Assembly: GCF_013359725.1 (NCBI RefSeq)
Contig: NZ_JABFMW010000011.1
Coordinates: 41,062 to 105,061, forward strand
Length of the DNA stretch: 64,000 nt
From: Pseudarthrobacter sp. C4D7
GTDB lineage: Bacteria > Actinomycetota > Actinomycetes > Actinomycetales > Micrococcaceae
Direction: 5' to 3'
Shown here: piece by piece, positions 7,255-16,102 of the stretch
Layout of the letters: every line of letters starts with the position of its first letter
How positions within the stretch are numbered: position 1 is the first letter of the stretch
Program-made: the position numbers and the translations under genes
The notes under the pieces: model-generated
What the model saw: only the letters and a program-made list of their open reading frames with translations
What the model was told of the DNA's origin: nothing
The model's database searches: none

Positions 7255-8607
7255 ATGAGCATGCTCGGAATCAAATGGAAGCTGCACGGCACCGGCAAAA
7301 CCATCAAGCCCGGCCAGGTGGTGGCCCCCGACGAGCGGCTGGCGTGGCCCCTGACCATCGGCGTGGGCATGCAGCACGTGGTAGCCATGTTCGGCGCCAC
7401 CTTCCTGGTCCCCATCATCACCGGGATGCCGCCCGCCACCACCCTGTTCTTCTCCGGCATCGGCACACTTCTGTTCCTGGTCCTCACCAAAGGCCGGGTG
7501 CCCAGCTACCTTGGCTCAAGCTTCGCATTCATCGCCCCCATCACGGCCTCGCAGGCGCAGTTCGGGATTCCCGGCGCGCTGGGCGGCGTGGTCCTGGCCG
7601 GTGCCACCCTGGCCCTGGTGGGTGCGGTGGTGCAAAAGTTTGGTGCCGGCTGGATCAACCGGCTAATGCCACCCATCGTCACCGGTGCCATCGTGGCGCT
7701 GATCGGCCTGAACCTGGCCCCCGCCGCAAAGCAGAACTTCGACGCCGCCCCCATCACCGCCCTGGTCACCCTGGTCACCATCATCCTGGTCAGCGTCCTG
7801 TTCCGCGGCATCCTGGGCCGGCTCAGCATCCTGGTGGGCGTGGTGGTGGGCTACGTGGTGGCCATGTTCCGTGGTGAGGTGACGTACGACAAGATGGACG
7901 CCGCAGCCTGGATCGGCCTGCCGCACTTCCAGACCCCCGAGTTCCATATCGGCGTCCTGGGCCTGTTCGTCCCTGTGGTCCTGGTGCTGGTGGCGGAGAA
8001 CATCGGCCACGTGAAGTCGGTTGCCGCCATGACGGGCCAGAACCTCGACGGCGTCTCCGGGCGCGCCCTGATGGCCGACGGTGCAGCCACGGTCCTGGCC
8101 GGCTTCGGCGGCGGCTCCGGCACCACCACCTACGCGGAAAACATCGGTGTCATGGCCGCCACCAAGGTGTATTCGACGGCGGCCTACTGGGTTGCGGGCA
8201 TGTTCGCCATCCTGTTGAGCTTCTCGCCGAAGTTCGGCGAACTGATTGCCACCGTCCCGGCCGGCGTGCTGGGCGGCGCCGCCACCATGCTGTACGGCAT
8301 GATCGGCATCCTGGGCGTCAAAATCTGGGTACAGAGCAAGGTGAACTTCTCCAACCCCGTCAACCTGACCACGGCCGCAGTCGCCCTGATCATCGGCATC
8401 GCCGACTACACCTGGACCATCGGAGACCTGAAGTTCACCGGCATTGCCCTGGGTTCCGCGGCCGCACTGGTGATTTACCACGGCATGAAGGCCATCGCGA
8501 AGGCCCGTGGAACGGTGGCCGAGCCTGAAACGGAACCGGGCGTGCTGCCTCCTGCGGTGAAGTCGGCGCTGAACGCCGCATCGAAGCGGTCGCCGAAGAA
8601 GCGCTGA
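7255..8607 (+). CDS. NCS2 uracil-xanthine permease (UraA/RutG-like)
   Basis: 450 residues with about 12-14 hydrophobic segments. It belongs to the nucleobase:cation symporter-2 family, with a QHVVAMFGATFLVP motif in helix 1 and LVAENIGHVKSVAAMTGQNLDG containing the conserved substrate-binding Glu. GGSGTTTYAENIGVMA is the family signature in helix 10. The UraA-type motif details favour uracil over purines. The N-terminus carries a short polar segment and the C-terminus is basic (KRSPKKR). It is transcribed away from the RutE-like reductase, suggesting coordinated uptake and breakdown of pyrimidines. A GAAAGG ribosome site lies before the ATG. Confidence 0.92.
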   Translation: MSMLGIKWKLHGTGKTIKPGQVVAPDERLAWPLTIGVGMQHVVAMFGATFLVPIITGMPPATTLFFSGIGTLLFLVLTKGRVPSYLGSSFAFIAPITASQAQFGIPGALGGVVLAGATLALVGAVVQKFGAGWINRLMPPIVTGAIVALIGLNLAPAAKQNFDAAPITALVTLVTIILVSVLFRGILGRLSILVGVVVGYVVAMFRGEVTYDKMDAAAWIGLPHFQTPEFHIGVLGLFVPVVLVLVAENIGHVKSVAAMTGQNLDGVSGRALMADGAATVLAGFGGGSGTTTYAENIGVMAATKVYSTAAYWVAGMFAILLSFSPKFGELIATVPAGVLGGAATMLYGMIGILGVKIWVQSKVNFSNPVNLTTAAVALIIGIADYTWTIGDLKFTGIALGSAAALVIYHGMKAIAKARGTVAEPETEPGVLPPAVKSALNAASKRSPKKR

Positions 8608-8684
8608 GCCTGCGCACGTCGGGGCAGCCCGGAAGGGCCCCGGTGTAGGTTGGAAGGACGTCAAGCACTACGTTCGGGGGATCC

Positions 8685-9152
8685 ATGCTTGAGAGTTTCA
8701 TGCGCCTGCCGCGGCCAACACCGCCGGCGAACCACCGCGACGTCCAACAGTCCGACCTGCCGCCGGAGCAGATCCGCGCCCTGGACCCGGTGCCCAAAGG
8801 CCGCCTGGCGGCCTGCGTTATCGCCTTCCTTCTGGGCTGCTGGATGCTTGCAGTACCCGTGGCGCTCATTGACCAGCTCAAGGACGCACCCGGGCCGGGG
8901 GCTGCCATCGTTTCCGGAATCGTCGCCGCCCTGGGCGTGGCCACAGCCGGCGTCGCAGGGTTCCTGTTCTTCAACGCCCGGGACCGCCGCAGGCCATGGT
9001 CCGTAGTGCTCATCGGCGCCCTGGCCGGATCTGTCATTGCCGCAGGGCTGTCAGTGTTCCAGCCCGGATACGGCCTGCTGCTGGCAGCCCCGGCCGTCCT
9101 GGCGGGCGTCCCTGCACTCGTTGTGATGGCCAGGGACGCCCGCCGTCCCTGA
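8685..9152 (+). CDS. Hypothetical four-helix membrane protein
   Basis: 155 residues with no family I recognise. A polar N-terminus of about 45 residues, rich in Pro and charged residues, is followed by four membrane segments at about 45-62, 72-95, 103-122 and 127-148. A Pro-Gly loop and an RDRRRPW basic loop lie between them. The protein ends in a short basic tail. It is a single gene between the uracil permease and a convergent SGNH hydrolase. Coding support comes from the frame and the amphipathic layout with basic residues in the cytoplasmic loops. Confidence 0.6.
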   Translation: MLESFMRLPRPTPPANHRDVQQSDLPPEQIRALDPVPKGRLAACVIAFLLGCWMLAVPVALIDQLKDAPGPGAAIVSGIVAALGVATAGVAGFLFFNARDRRRPWSVVLIGALAGSVIAAGLSVFQPGYGLLLAAPAVLAGVPALVVMARDARRP

Positions 9153-9200
9153 ATTCGATCCGCCTTCCGGCGCCACGGCAGGCACGGCAGGCACGGACAC

Positions 9201-10106
9201 CTACGCTGCCTGCCCCTCCGGCGCAGGACCGCCGGACACTCCAGGCTGCAGGTCCGCACCAGGGTGGCCGGGCGGGAACGGTCCAGGCCGGCCAAGCCCA
9301 AACACAGGCTCCGGCAGCGGCCGCTTGGCCGCGAGTCCGTCCAATTGGCGGGGACGCAACTGCTTGAGCACCCAGGGAACAAAATACTGGCGCGCCCAGA
9401 CCAGGTCTTCAGCCCGGGCCTGCGTCCACCCATGGGCCGGGAGCGGTCGCGGCTGGTGCGGTTTTAGCGCATGCGCCACCCCCAACGCGTCAAGGGTGGC
9501 CACGGCCACGGAATGGTGCCCCAGCGGGGACAGATGCAGCCGGTCAGGATCCCACATCAGCGCGTGCTGAAGCTCCGGCAGGCACCAGAGGTCCACCATG
9601 ATGGCGTGGTGCCGCGCCCCGATGCTGTGCAGGTGCTCGTTGTAGACCGCCACGCGTCCGCGGATCTTGCCGAAGACAGGCGTTTCGCCCCAGTCGGGAC
9701 CTGCGTAGAGCAGCACGGTGGCACCGGTGGCTGCCAGGATGCCGACAGCCTCGTCGATCTTTTCCGCCAGCTTGTCCGGATCGCCATGGCGGAACACGAT
9801 GTCGTTGCCGCCGCCGGACATCGCAATAAGGTCCGGTTTCAGGGCCAGGGCCGGCTCCAACTGCACGTCGAGGATCTCCTTCAGCAGCATGCCGCGGATG
9901 GCCAGGTTGGCGTAGGCGAAGTCCGGCTGGCTGCCCGCGAGTTCCTCAGCTACCCGGTCGGCCCAGCCACGGAGACCGCCCAGGCTACCCGGCTCGGGAT
10001 CGCCGATGCCCTCGGTGTAGGAATCCCCCAGGGCAACGAACCGGTGCCAGGGATGCCTGGCGGGTCCTCCTGCAGCAGAGCGAAGCTCCTGCTTCCCCAT
10101 AGTCAT
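9201..10106 (-). CDS. SGNH/GDSL-family hydrolase
   Basis: 301 residues without a signal peptide, so cytoplasmic. The SGNH blocks are clear: FVALGDSYTEG (Ser29 nucleophile), NLAIRG (Gly), SGGGNDIVF (Asn) and the DRLHLSPLGH block with catalytic Asp and His. It should be an esterase or lipase-like hydrolase of unknown substrate. A Pro-rich tail of about 50 residues follows the domain. Its ATG overlaps the stop of the upstream GAF-ANTAR gene by four bases (ATGA), so the two are translationally coupled. The pairing of an ANTAR regulator with this hydrolase is not one whose purpose I know. Confidence 0.85.
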   Translation of the reverse strand: MTMGKQELRSAAGGPARHPWHRFVALGDSYTEGIGDPEPGSLGGLRGWADRVAEELAGSQPDFAYANLAIRGMLLKEILDVQLEPALALKPDLIAMSGGGNDIVFRHGDPDKLAEKIDEAVGILAATGATVLLYAGPDWGETPVFGKIRGRVAVYNEHLHSIGARHHAIMVDLWCLPELQHALMWDPDRLHLSPLGHHSVAVATLDALGVAHALKPHQPRPLPAHGWTQARAEDLVWARQYFVPWVLKQLRPRQLDGLAAKRPLPEPVFGLGRPGPFPPGHPGADLQPGVSGGPAPEGQAA

Positions 10107-10987
10107 GCCGTCCTCCCTTCCGCCGCCGGCGGGGGTTCCTTCCCCGCTGCAGCATCCTTCCGGGGCGACGTTCCGGCTGGAAAGTCCCGCCCCGCCGCCG
10201 ACGGCCGCGGAAGTTCCGCCACGCCGTCGTACGCTTCCGGCCGCCGGCCTGAAACCGGCGCCGCGCCACGGTCCATGCCGCTGGGCGCCACCACGTTCAG
10301 CGCCGCATCCCGCAGGTCCACCTCATGGTGCAGCGCCTGGGTCTGCAGGAAGCGCAGCGCGCCCTCCCTGCTGAGTCCGTATTCGTTCATGAGGCTGCGC
10401 ACCGCCAGGTCCACCAGGACCAGGGAACTTTGGACGACGGCGAGCCCGGCCGTCGCTTCGGCGCGTTCGGCAGTCCGGACTACCACGCGGAGCGCACGGG
10501 ACACCTGCCGCGCGTAGCTCTGTCCCCGCACCAGGTCATCGCTGGTGAAGGCATGCGGGAACGCTGCGTAGAGGGTGATGGCCGCGCTGGTGGCGCCTTC
10601 GGTAAGGATGGGGACGGAGAGCAGGGACTGCACGCCGTGGAGGGCGGCGGCGCTGGAATACCCGGGCCAGCGCCGGTCCCGCCCCAGGTCGGAGAGCAGG
10701 ACGAATTCCCCGGTGCGCACGGCTTCCATGACCGGGCCGTCCGCAAACGAGCACTGTTCGCGGTCCGCTTCACGCGCCTGCTCCGTGCTGGCCGCGAGGG
10801 TGCGCGCCTTGCCCAGGCGGAAGAGGGTGGCCGCCCAGCCGATGCTGCGGCGCTCACCTTTGATGCCCGTCATGAGGTCACGGGTGACGTCCCAGAGGAA
10901 GTCTTCGACATCCTTGCTGTCGAAAACCGGCTCCGGCGTAACTGGAAGCGGTCCCCAGCCAACCTGCCCCGTAGGATCAGCGGCCAT
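10103..10987 (-). CDS. GAF-ANTAR domain transcription antiterminator
   Basis: 294 residues. A GAF sensor domain (about 30-165) includes [32 protein letters not shown], typical of actinobacterial GAF-ANTAR proteins. It is followed by a three-helix ANTAR RNA-binding domain (about 170-230: [18 protein letters not shown] then LRDAALNVV). The last 60 residues are low-complexity and Pro-rich. ANTAR proteins bind paired hairpins in nascent RNA and block termination; the GAF domain gates this by ligand or redox. It is co-transcribed with the SGNH hydrolase through an ATGA overlap. The RNA target is not visible. Confidence 0.85.
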   Translation of the reverse strand: MAADPTGQVGWGPLPVTPEPVFDSKDVEDFLWDVTRDLMTGIKGERRSIGWAATLFRLGKARTLAASTEQAREADREQCSFADGPVMEAVRTGEFVLLSDLGRDRRWPGYSSAAALHGVQSLLSVPILTEGATSAAITLYAAFPHAFTSDDLVRGQSYARQVSRALRVVVRTAERAEATAGLAVVQSSLVLVDLAVRSLMNEYGLSREGALRFLQTQALHHEVDLRDAALNVVAPSGMDRGAAPVSGRRPEAYDGVAELPRPSAAGRDFPAGTSPRKDAAAGKEPPPAAEGRTA

Positions 10988-11263
10988 GTTCCAGTCCTGC
11001 CATCAGCGCTTCGGCCCACTGCAAAACCTTTGCTCCAAGAATACGGCCCGGCGGTCCGCCGGTGGGGAAAACCGGCAAAAGAGGGGGGATTCATCCGCTT
11101 AGGGAGGAGCGGCGCGCCGGTCTACCTTCCGGCGGCTCTGCCGGGCAGTAGCATCGGGAGGGGGAACACCGAATACTCCCTGCTCGCTTGGGTACCTGAC
11201 CCTGGGCAAGGGGTCCAGGTGCATCCATGCCAGCACGGAAACGAGCAATGGAAAGAGGAGCTT

Positions 11264-13543
11264 ATGCGGGAGCCGGACACCAGCGAGCGTACTTCAGAAG
11301 CGGATGCAGCAGCGGATGCCAGCGCGGAAGTGGAAGAGGACGCTGCTGAGCCGTCACCGGAACTGGAGGTCACCTTCGACGAGCAGTTCTTCGCGGCCCG
11401 GCCCAAGGCATTGCGGCCCATCGCCCGCCGGCGGCAGTTCGTCGGCAGCAGGCCGTCCTTCGAATTCGATGGGCGGAATGCAGCGTACGTCGAGTGGCTC
11501 CGCAACCAGGCCATGCTGGGCGATGCCAATACCCTGGCACGGCAGTTGTCCGGCCAGGCCAGCATGTGGCAGAACTCGTACGCGCACCCCAACCCCCGGG
11601 CCGCCGTCGAACGCGCCTCTGTGTGGTTCACCGCCTACCCGCTGTCCTTCATCACCCGGACCGGCCAGTCCTTCCTCTCCGCCCTGGGCGACCCCGAAAT
11701 GTGGAAGGCGTTCCGCGAAATCGGGATCCGCGGAATCCACACCGGGCCGGTGAAACTTGCCGGCGGCATCAGCGGCTGGTCCCACACCCCCAGCGTGGAC
11801 GGGCACTTTGACCGCATCAGCATGGCGATCGACCCCGTCTTTGGCACCGAAGAAGAGTTCCGCAGCATGTGCGAGGTGGCCGCCGCACACGACGGCACCG
11901 TGATTGACGACATCGTCCCCGGCCACACAGGCAAAGGTGCGGACTTCCGCCTGGCCGAGATGAACTTCCGCGACTACCCGGGCATCTACCACATGGTGGA
12001 CATTCCGGAAGAGGACTGGAACCTGCTCCCGGACGTCCCGGAGGGCGCGGATTCTGTCAACCTCAGCCCCGATTCGGAGCAGGCGCTGCAGAAGGCCGGC
12101 TACATCATCGGCAGGCTGCAGCGGGTTATCTTCTATGAACCCGGCGTCAAGGAAACCAACTGGAGTGCCACGCGGCCCATCGTGGACACCACCGGCAAGA
12201 CCCGCCGCTGGGTCTACCTGCACTACTTCAAGGCCGGCCAGCCCTCCATCAACTGGCTTGACCCCACCTTCGCCGGCATGCGCCTGGTGGTGGGCGACGC
12301 GCTGCACTCGCTGGTGGACCTTGGTACGGGGGCGCTGCGCCTCGATGCCAATGGCTTCCTGGGCGTGGAAAAGAGCGCGGAGGAGCAGCCCGGCTGGTCC
12401 GAGGGCCACCCGCTGTCCGAGGCCGCCAACCAGCTCATCGGCTCCATGATCCGCAAGGTGGGCGGGTTCTCCTTCCAGGAGCTGAACCTGACCATTGACG
12501 ACATCAAGGCCACCTCTGAATCAGGCCCGGACCTTTCCTACGACTTCATCACCCGGCCGGCGTACCACTACGCCCTGGTCACCGCGGACACGGAGTTCCT
12601 GCGCCTGACCCTGCGCCTGTCCATGGAAATCGGGGTGGACCAGGCCTCGCTGGTGCACGCCCTGCAGAACCATGACGAACTCACCTACGAGCTGCTGCAC
12701 TTCGCCGCCGGGCACCGGGACGAAATGTTCGAGCTCAACGGCGAGGAACTGACCGGCGCCCAGCTGGCCGAAAACGTGCAGCAGACCCTGCGGGACCGGC
12801 TCACCGGCGAAAACGCGCCCTACAACGCCGTGTTCACCACCAACGGCATCGCCTGCACCACGGTCAGCTTCATCATGGCGGCCCTGGGAATCAAGGACCC
12901 GGCCACCGTCACCCCGGAGCAGGAGGGGCAGATCCGGGACGTCCACCTGCTGCTGGCCATGTACAACGCCCTGCAGCCCGGCGTCTTCGCCCTGTCCGGC
13001 TGGGACCTCACCGGCATCATGGCCCTGGACCGCAGCAGCGTCGGCGAGCTCACCTCCCAGGGTGACACGCGCTGGATCAACCGCGGCGCGCACGACCTCA
13101 TGGGGACCAGCCCGGACGCCACCAATTCGTCGGCCGGGATGCCCCGGGCCCGCAGCCTGTACGGCTCATTGCCGGACCAGCTGCAGGACCAGGACTCGTT
13201 CGCCCGGCGCCTCCAGCGGATCCTGGCCGTGCGTGAGGACAACGGGATTGCCACCGGCACCCTGCTGGACGTGCCCGAGGTCTCCAACCGCGCCGCGCTG
13301 GTGCTGGTGAACCGGCTGGCGGACGGGGCCCTGCAGGTGACTGCCCTGAACTTCTCCGGGCAGGACATCGCCGGCAGCATCCAGTCCAACGAGCTGCCCT
13401 CCGGCGCCAACGTCCAGGACCTGTTCAGCGGGGAAACCGTGGGGCAGGTGGATGACCTGCACAGCTTCTTCCTGGAACTGCCGGCCTACGGCGGTACCGC
13501 CCTGCTCTTGACCGAGGCTCCGGAGCCGGAAGAGGAAGCCTAG
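11264..13543 (+). CDS. GH13 trehalose synthase-like alpha-glucosyltransferase
   Basis: 759 residues. The GH13 catalytic regions are visible: nucleophile Asp361 in [10 protein letters not shown], acid/base Glu406 in FSFQELNL and transition-state Asp471 in LQNHDELTY. The protein resembles the divergent Arthrobacter-type trehalose synthases (maltose alpha-D-glucosyltransferase), which isomerise maltose and trehalose. It has an acidic N-terminal tail of about 45 residues ([16 protein letters not shown]) before the barrel and a beta-sandwich end. The ATG at 11264 has an excellent AAAGAGGAG site three bases away. The frame extends to 10325, but that part is antisense to the GAF-ANTAR gene. No maltokinase or glgE is adjacent. 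Confidence 0.83.
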   Translation: MREPDTSERTSEADAAADASAEVEEDAAEPSPELEVTFDEQFFAARPKALRPIARRRQFVGSRPSFEFDGRNAAYVEWLRNQAMLGDANTLARQLSGQASMWQNSYAHPNPRAAVERASVWFTAYPLSFITRTGQSFLSALGDPEMWKAFREIGIRGIHTGPVKLAGGISGWSHTPSVDGHFDRISMAIDPVFGTEEEFRSMCEVAAAHDGTVIDDIVPGHTGKGADFRLAEMNFRDYPGIYHMVDIPEEDWNLLPDVPEGADSVNLSPDSEQALQKAGYIIGRLQRVIFYEPGVKETNWSATRPIVDTTGKTRRWVYLHYFKAGQPSINWLDPTFAGMRLVVGDALHSLVDLGTGALRLDANGFLGVEKSAEEQPGWSEGHPLSEAANQLIGSMIRKVGGFSFQELNLTIDDIKATSESGPDLSYDFITRPAYHYALVTADTEFLRLTLRLSMEIGVDQASLVHALQNHDELTYELLHFAAGHRDEMFELNGEELTGAQLAENVQQTLRDRLTGENAPYNAVFTTNGIACTTVSFIMAALGIKDPATVTPEQEGQIRDVHLLLAMYNALQPGVFALSGWDLTGIMALDRSSVGELTSQGDTRWINRGAHDLMGTSPDATNSSAGMPRARSLYGSLPDQLQDQDSFARRLQRILAVREDNGIATGTLLDVPEVSNRAALVLVNRLADGALQVTALNFSGQDIAGSIQSNELPSGANVQDLFSGETVGQVDDLHSFFLELPAYGGTALLLTEAPEPEEEA

Positions 13544-13552
13544 AACCGCCGT

Positions 13553-13587
13553 CCGGGTGGGGCCGGAAGGACTCTGGCCCCACCCGG
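13553..13587. terminator. Hairpin between trehalose synthase and ROK genes
   Basis: Perfect 12-bp arms CCGGGTGGGGCC (13553-13564) and GGCCCCACCCGG (13576-13587) enclose an 11-base loop. It sits between two convergent genes and probably acts on both strands. There is no T run, so strength is uncertain. Confidence 0.65.
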
Positions 13588-13616
13588 CAATGGCGCCTCA
13601 CCCGGCAATGGCGCCT
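13581..13616. repeat. 18-bp perfect tandem duplication over the ROK stop codon
   Basis: Two identical copies of an 18-bp unit (13581-13598 and 13599-13616) are directly adjacent. One copy encodes the last residues of the ROK protein (GAIAG) and the duplication spans the stop. Its outer edge forms part of the right arm of the terminator hairpin. Confidence 0.85.
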
Positions 13617-14815
13617 GCCAGCGTGGCTTCGATGATGGCGGGCGAGAGCACGTACTGGGTGACCAGCTTGCTCGCGCCAAGCACGGCGGCCTGGCCTCCG
13701 GCGTGGGAAACGTTGATGCGCAGGTGCGAGGTGGCCAGCGGCGGGGAGCGCCGGTAAACCACTTCACGGATGCCGGCCACCAGGTGCTCCCCTGTTTCGC
13801 CCATGCTGCCGCCCACCACAATGACGGAGGGGTTGAGCAGGTTGACCACGGTGGCCAGTACCTCACCGATGTCCCGACCGGCCTGGCGCAGGGCCTGGAT
13901 GGCCTGCAGGTTGCCGTCGGCGGCCAGCCGGAGGACGTCGGAGCCCTTGGCCACGTCCAGTCCCTGGTTCCGGAGGGAGCGCACGACGGCGGGACCTGAG
14001 GCGAGCGCCTCAAGGCACCCGTAGTTTCCACAGGCACAGAGGACATCCGCGCCCCGCGCCACCTGGACGTGCCCCAGGTCGCCGGCGGTGCCGTTGGCCC
14101 CGCGCTGGAGTTCCCCGTTGCTGATGATGCCGGAGCCGATGCCGGTGGCCACCTTGACGAAGAAAAAGTTGTTGTGCTCCGGCCAGTGGGCGGACTGCTC
14201 CCCCAGGGCCATGATGTTCACGTCGTTGTCCACCAGCACGTGGACAGGCAGGGACCGCTGGACGTAGCTGACCACATCGAATCCGTCCCAGCCGGGCATG
14301 ATGGGCGGCTTGACCGGCTTTCCGGTGTCGTGTTCCACGGGACCGGGCAGGCCGATGCCGATCCCGGCAAGTTCCGCGGCAGTGCGGCCGGCCGAGGCCA
14401 GCAGTTCCTTTCCCTGCGCCACCACCTGGTCCAGTACGGCTTCCGGACCGTCCGCCACCTGCTGTGCCAGCCGGCGTTCCGCCAGGACCTTCCCGCCAAG
14501 GTCGGTGACCGCGACGATCAGGTGCGTGGCCCCTACGTCCACGGCCAGGACCAGCCGGGCGGACGGGTTGAAGGCAAAGCGCGACGGCGGCCTGCCACCG
14601 CTGGAGAGCGCCTCCCCTGCTGGCCCCACCAGGCCGGACAGCATGAGGGCGTCGATCCGGGAGGCCACCGTGGAGCGGGCCAGTCCCGTACTCAGGGCGA
14701 GTTCGGCACGGGTGCGTGCCCTGCCGTCGCGGAGCAGCTGGAACAGGTCGCCTGCCCGCGACAGGCTGCCGACATCGGCGTCTTTTCCGGCCAGCCTGCC
14801 CGTCGTTGAAGTCAT
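13598..14815 (-). CDS. ROK-family transcriptional repressor
   Basis: 405 residues, the normal length of NagC/XylR/Mlc-type regulators. A winged helix-turn-helix covers residues 18-75 (TRAELALSTGLARSTVASRIDALM). The ROK sugar-kinase-like domain follows, with LAVDVGATHLIVAV, a DNDVNIMALGE segment and the zinc motif CACGNYGC. It should repress the divergent sugar operon beginning at 15005 and be released by a sugar ligand. The kinase-type DxGxT ATP site is only partly kept, consistent with a pure regulator. TATGAC lies six bases before the ATG and no Shine-Dalgarno is seen, suggesting leaderless translation. An inverted repeat overlapping this -10 box suggests autoregulation. Confidence 0.9.
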   Translation of the reverse strand: MTSTTGRLAGKDADVGSLSRAGDLFQLLRDGRARTRAELALSTGLARSTVASRIDALMLSGLVGPAGEALSSGGRPPSRFAFNPSARLVLAVDVGATHLIVAVTDLGGKVLAERRLAQQVADGPEAVLDQVVAQGKELLASAGRTAAELAGIGIGLPGPVEHDTGKPVKPPIMPGWDGFDVVSYVQRSLPVHVLVDNDVNIMALGEQSAHWPEHNNFFFVKVATGIGSGIISNGELQRGANGTAGDLGHVQVARGADVLCACGNYGCLEALASGPAVVRSLRNQGLDVAKGSDVLRLAADGNLQAIQALRQAGRDIGEVLATVVNLLNPSVIVVGGSMGETGEHLVAGIREVVYRRSPPLATSHLRINVSHAGGQAAVLGASKLVTQYVLSPAIIEATLAGAIAG

Positions 14816-14817
14816 GT

Positions 14818-14841
14818 CTAAGTCATAACACTGTTACTTAG
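14818..14841. promoter_or_regulatory. Inverted repeat over the ROK promoter
   Basis: CTAAGT-N12-ACTTAG covers the probable -10 box of the ROK gene and begins three bases from its start codon. The site is a candidate autoregulatory operator. Assignment to the ROK protein is inferred from position only. Confidence 0.4.
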
Positions 14842-14879
14842 TGCTGTCATTACGGCAGAAGAACGACGCGACACAAACA

Positions 14880-14916
14880 ACTTTTGCTTGACGCGCGGCA
14901 AAAGTAGATCTACGTT
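14880..14916 (+). promoter_or_regulatory. Promoter and operator of the 15-24 kb sugar operon
   Basis: TTGACG (14888-14893) and TACGTT (14911-14916) are separated by 17 bp and form a plausible sigma-A-type promoter. A perfect inverted repeat ACTTTTGC-N10-GCAAAAGT (14880-14887 and 14898-14905) straddles the -35 box. That is the expected position for a repressor, presumably the divergent ROK protein. Confidence 0.55.
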
Positions 14917-15004
14917 GTGATTCAGGGCACATCCACCGCCCGGATACCAACCATCCACCGCAGTGATCCCGCCACCATCCAAGAGTCCGCTTACAAAGAG
15001 GTAA

Positions 15005-16102
15005 TTGACCTTGTCCCACATTGCAGCGCCAGCAGGCCGGCCCCTCGGCGTCGGCTTCCTCGGCGGCGGCCCCGTCACCCAGGCGATCCACCTGCCGGCA
15101 CTGGCGCGGCTCAAGGACATCCTGGAAGTGCGGCACGTGATGGATGTGGACCCCGGCGTGGCCTCCTCAGTGGCGGCGCGCGTTGGTGCCGCCTCCAGCA
15201 CCAGCATGGCGGCCGTCCTCGAGAATCCGGAGGTGGACATCGTGGCGATCTGCAGTCCCCACCAGTTCCACGCCGAACAGGTCATTGCCGCCTGCCGCGC
15301 CGGAAAGAAAGCGGTCCTTTGCGAGAAGCCGTTCGCGATGAACGGTGACGAGGCAGCCAGGATCGCGGAAGTCAGCGCCTCCACCGGCGTGCCGATCGTG
15401 GTGGGCGCCATGCACACTTTCGATCCCGGTTGGCTCGCTGCCGAACAGCACTGGGGCGACCTACCCGCGCAGGCACACACCATCCGTTCCTCCATTGTCC
15501 TGCCGCCCAACGCCCGGTTCGAGGACTTCGCCACCGAGATCATCACCCGCCCCGCCACGGGGACGCCCGATTATTCGGACATCGAGGTCATCAAGGGCAT
15601 GATGCAGGGCGGCATCATGGGCCTGGCCATCCACGACCTTCCCCTGGTGCGGCGTTTCACACCGGACTACGACGAGATCGAAGTCCTCCAGGCGCGGCAC
15701 GTCCGGCCGTTCGGCTACGCCGTCTCGCTCCGCACCCCAACCCGCGTCATCGAACTGCGGGCAGTCATGAACAACACCTGGAAGCCCGCGTGGACCTTCG
15801 AAGCCATAAGTGACGACTCCGCGCTCCGCATCGACTTCACGCCGTCCTATGTCCAGGCAGGCTCCGCCGTGGCCACCTTCTCCCGCGGCAGCGAAACCAC
15901 CACCTTCGGCCCTTACGGCCACAACGGCTACGAGGGCGAGTGGCGCGAACTGGCTGAACTTGCCCGCGGGACCCGCCGGGCCCCCTCTGCCCAGGCCCTG
16001 ATCGACGACCTCACCTTTGCCTTGGCCATCTCCGGCGCCACCGTCCAGAACGCGGCCGCCGGGCACCCGGGCGCCACGCAGACCGCGGGAGCCACGGCAT
16101 GA
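15005..16102 (+). CDS. Gfo/Idh/MocA-family oxidoreductase A
   Basis: 365 residues from a TTG start preceded by AAAGAGG. A second TTG two codons later is equally possible. A Rossmann domain (GVGFLGGGPVTQAIHLPAL) and the EKP motif (LCEKPFAMN, with the catalytic-type lysine) identify an NAD(P)-dependent sugar or cyclitol dehydrogenase. The C-terminal alpha/beta domain holds a GIMGLAIHDLPLVRRF segment with a His in the usual catalytic area. This is the first gene of a nine-gene operon, overlapping the next by ATGA. The substrate is unknown. With two more dehydrogenases and two TIM-barrel isomerases downstream, it probably oxidises a hydroxyl of an imported sugar or glycoside. Confidence 0.85.
   Translation: MTLSHIAAPAGRPLGVGFLGGGPVTQAIHLPALARLKDILEVRHVMDVDPGVASSVAARVGAASSTSMAAVLENPEVDIVAICSPHQFHAEQVIAACRAGKKAVLCEKPFAMNGDEAARIAEVSASTGVPIVVGAMHTFDPGWLAAEQHWGDLPAQAHTIRSSIVLPPNARFEDFATEIITRPATGTPDYSDIEVIKGMMQGGIMGLAIHDLPLVRRFTPDYDEIEVLQARHVRPFGYAVSLRTPTRVIELRAVMNNTWKPAWTFEAISDDSALRIDFTPSYVQAGSAVATFSRGSETTTFGPYGHNGYEGEWRELAELARGTRRAPSAQALIDDLTFALAISGATVQNAAAGHPGATQTAGATA

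Noticed and set aside
10325..11263. N-terminal extension of the trehalose synthase-like frame
   Set aside because: It reads antisense to the GAF-ANTAR gene and lacks family similarity; a strong ribosome site lies at 11252-11260.
14997..15011. Later TTG codon at 15011 as the only start of oxidoreductase A
   Set aside because: Both TTG codons fit the ribosome site. The difference is two residues and cannot be settled from sequence.
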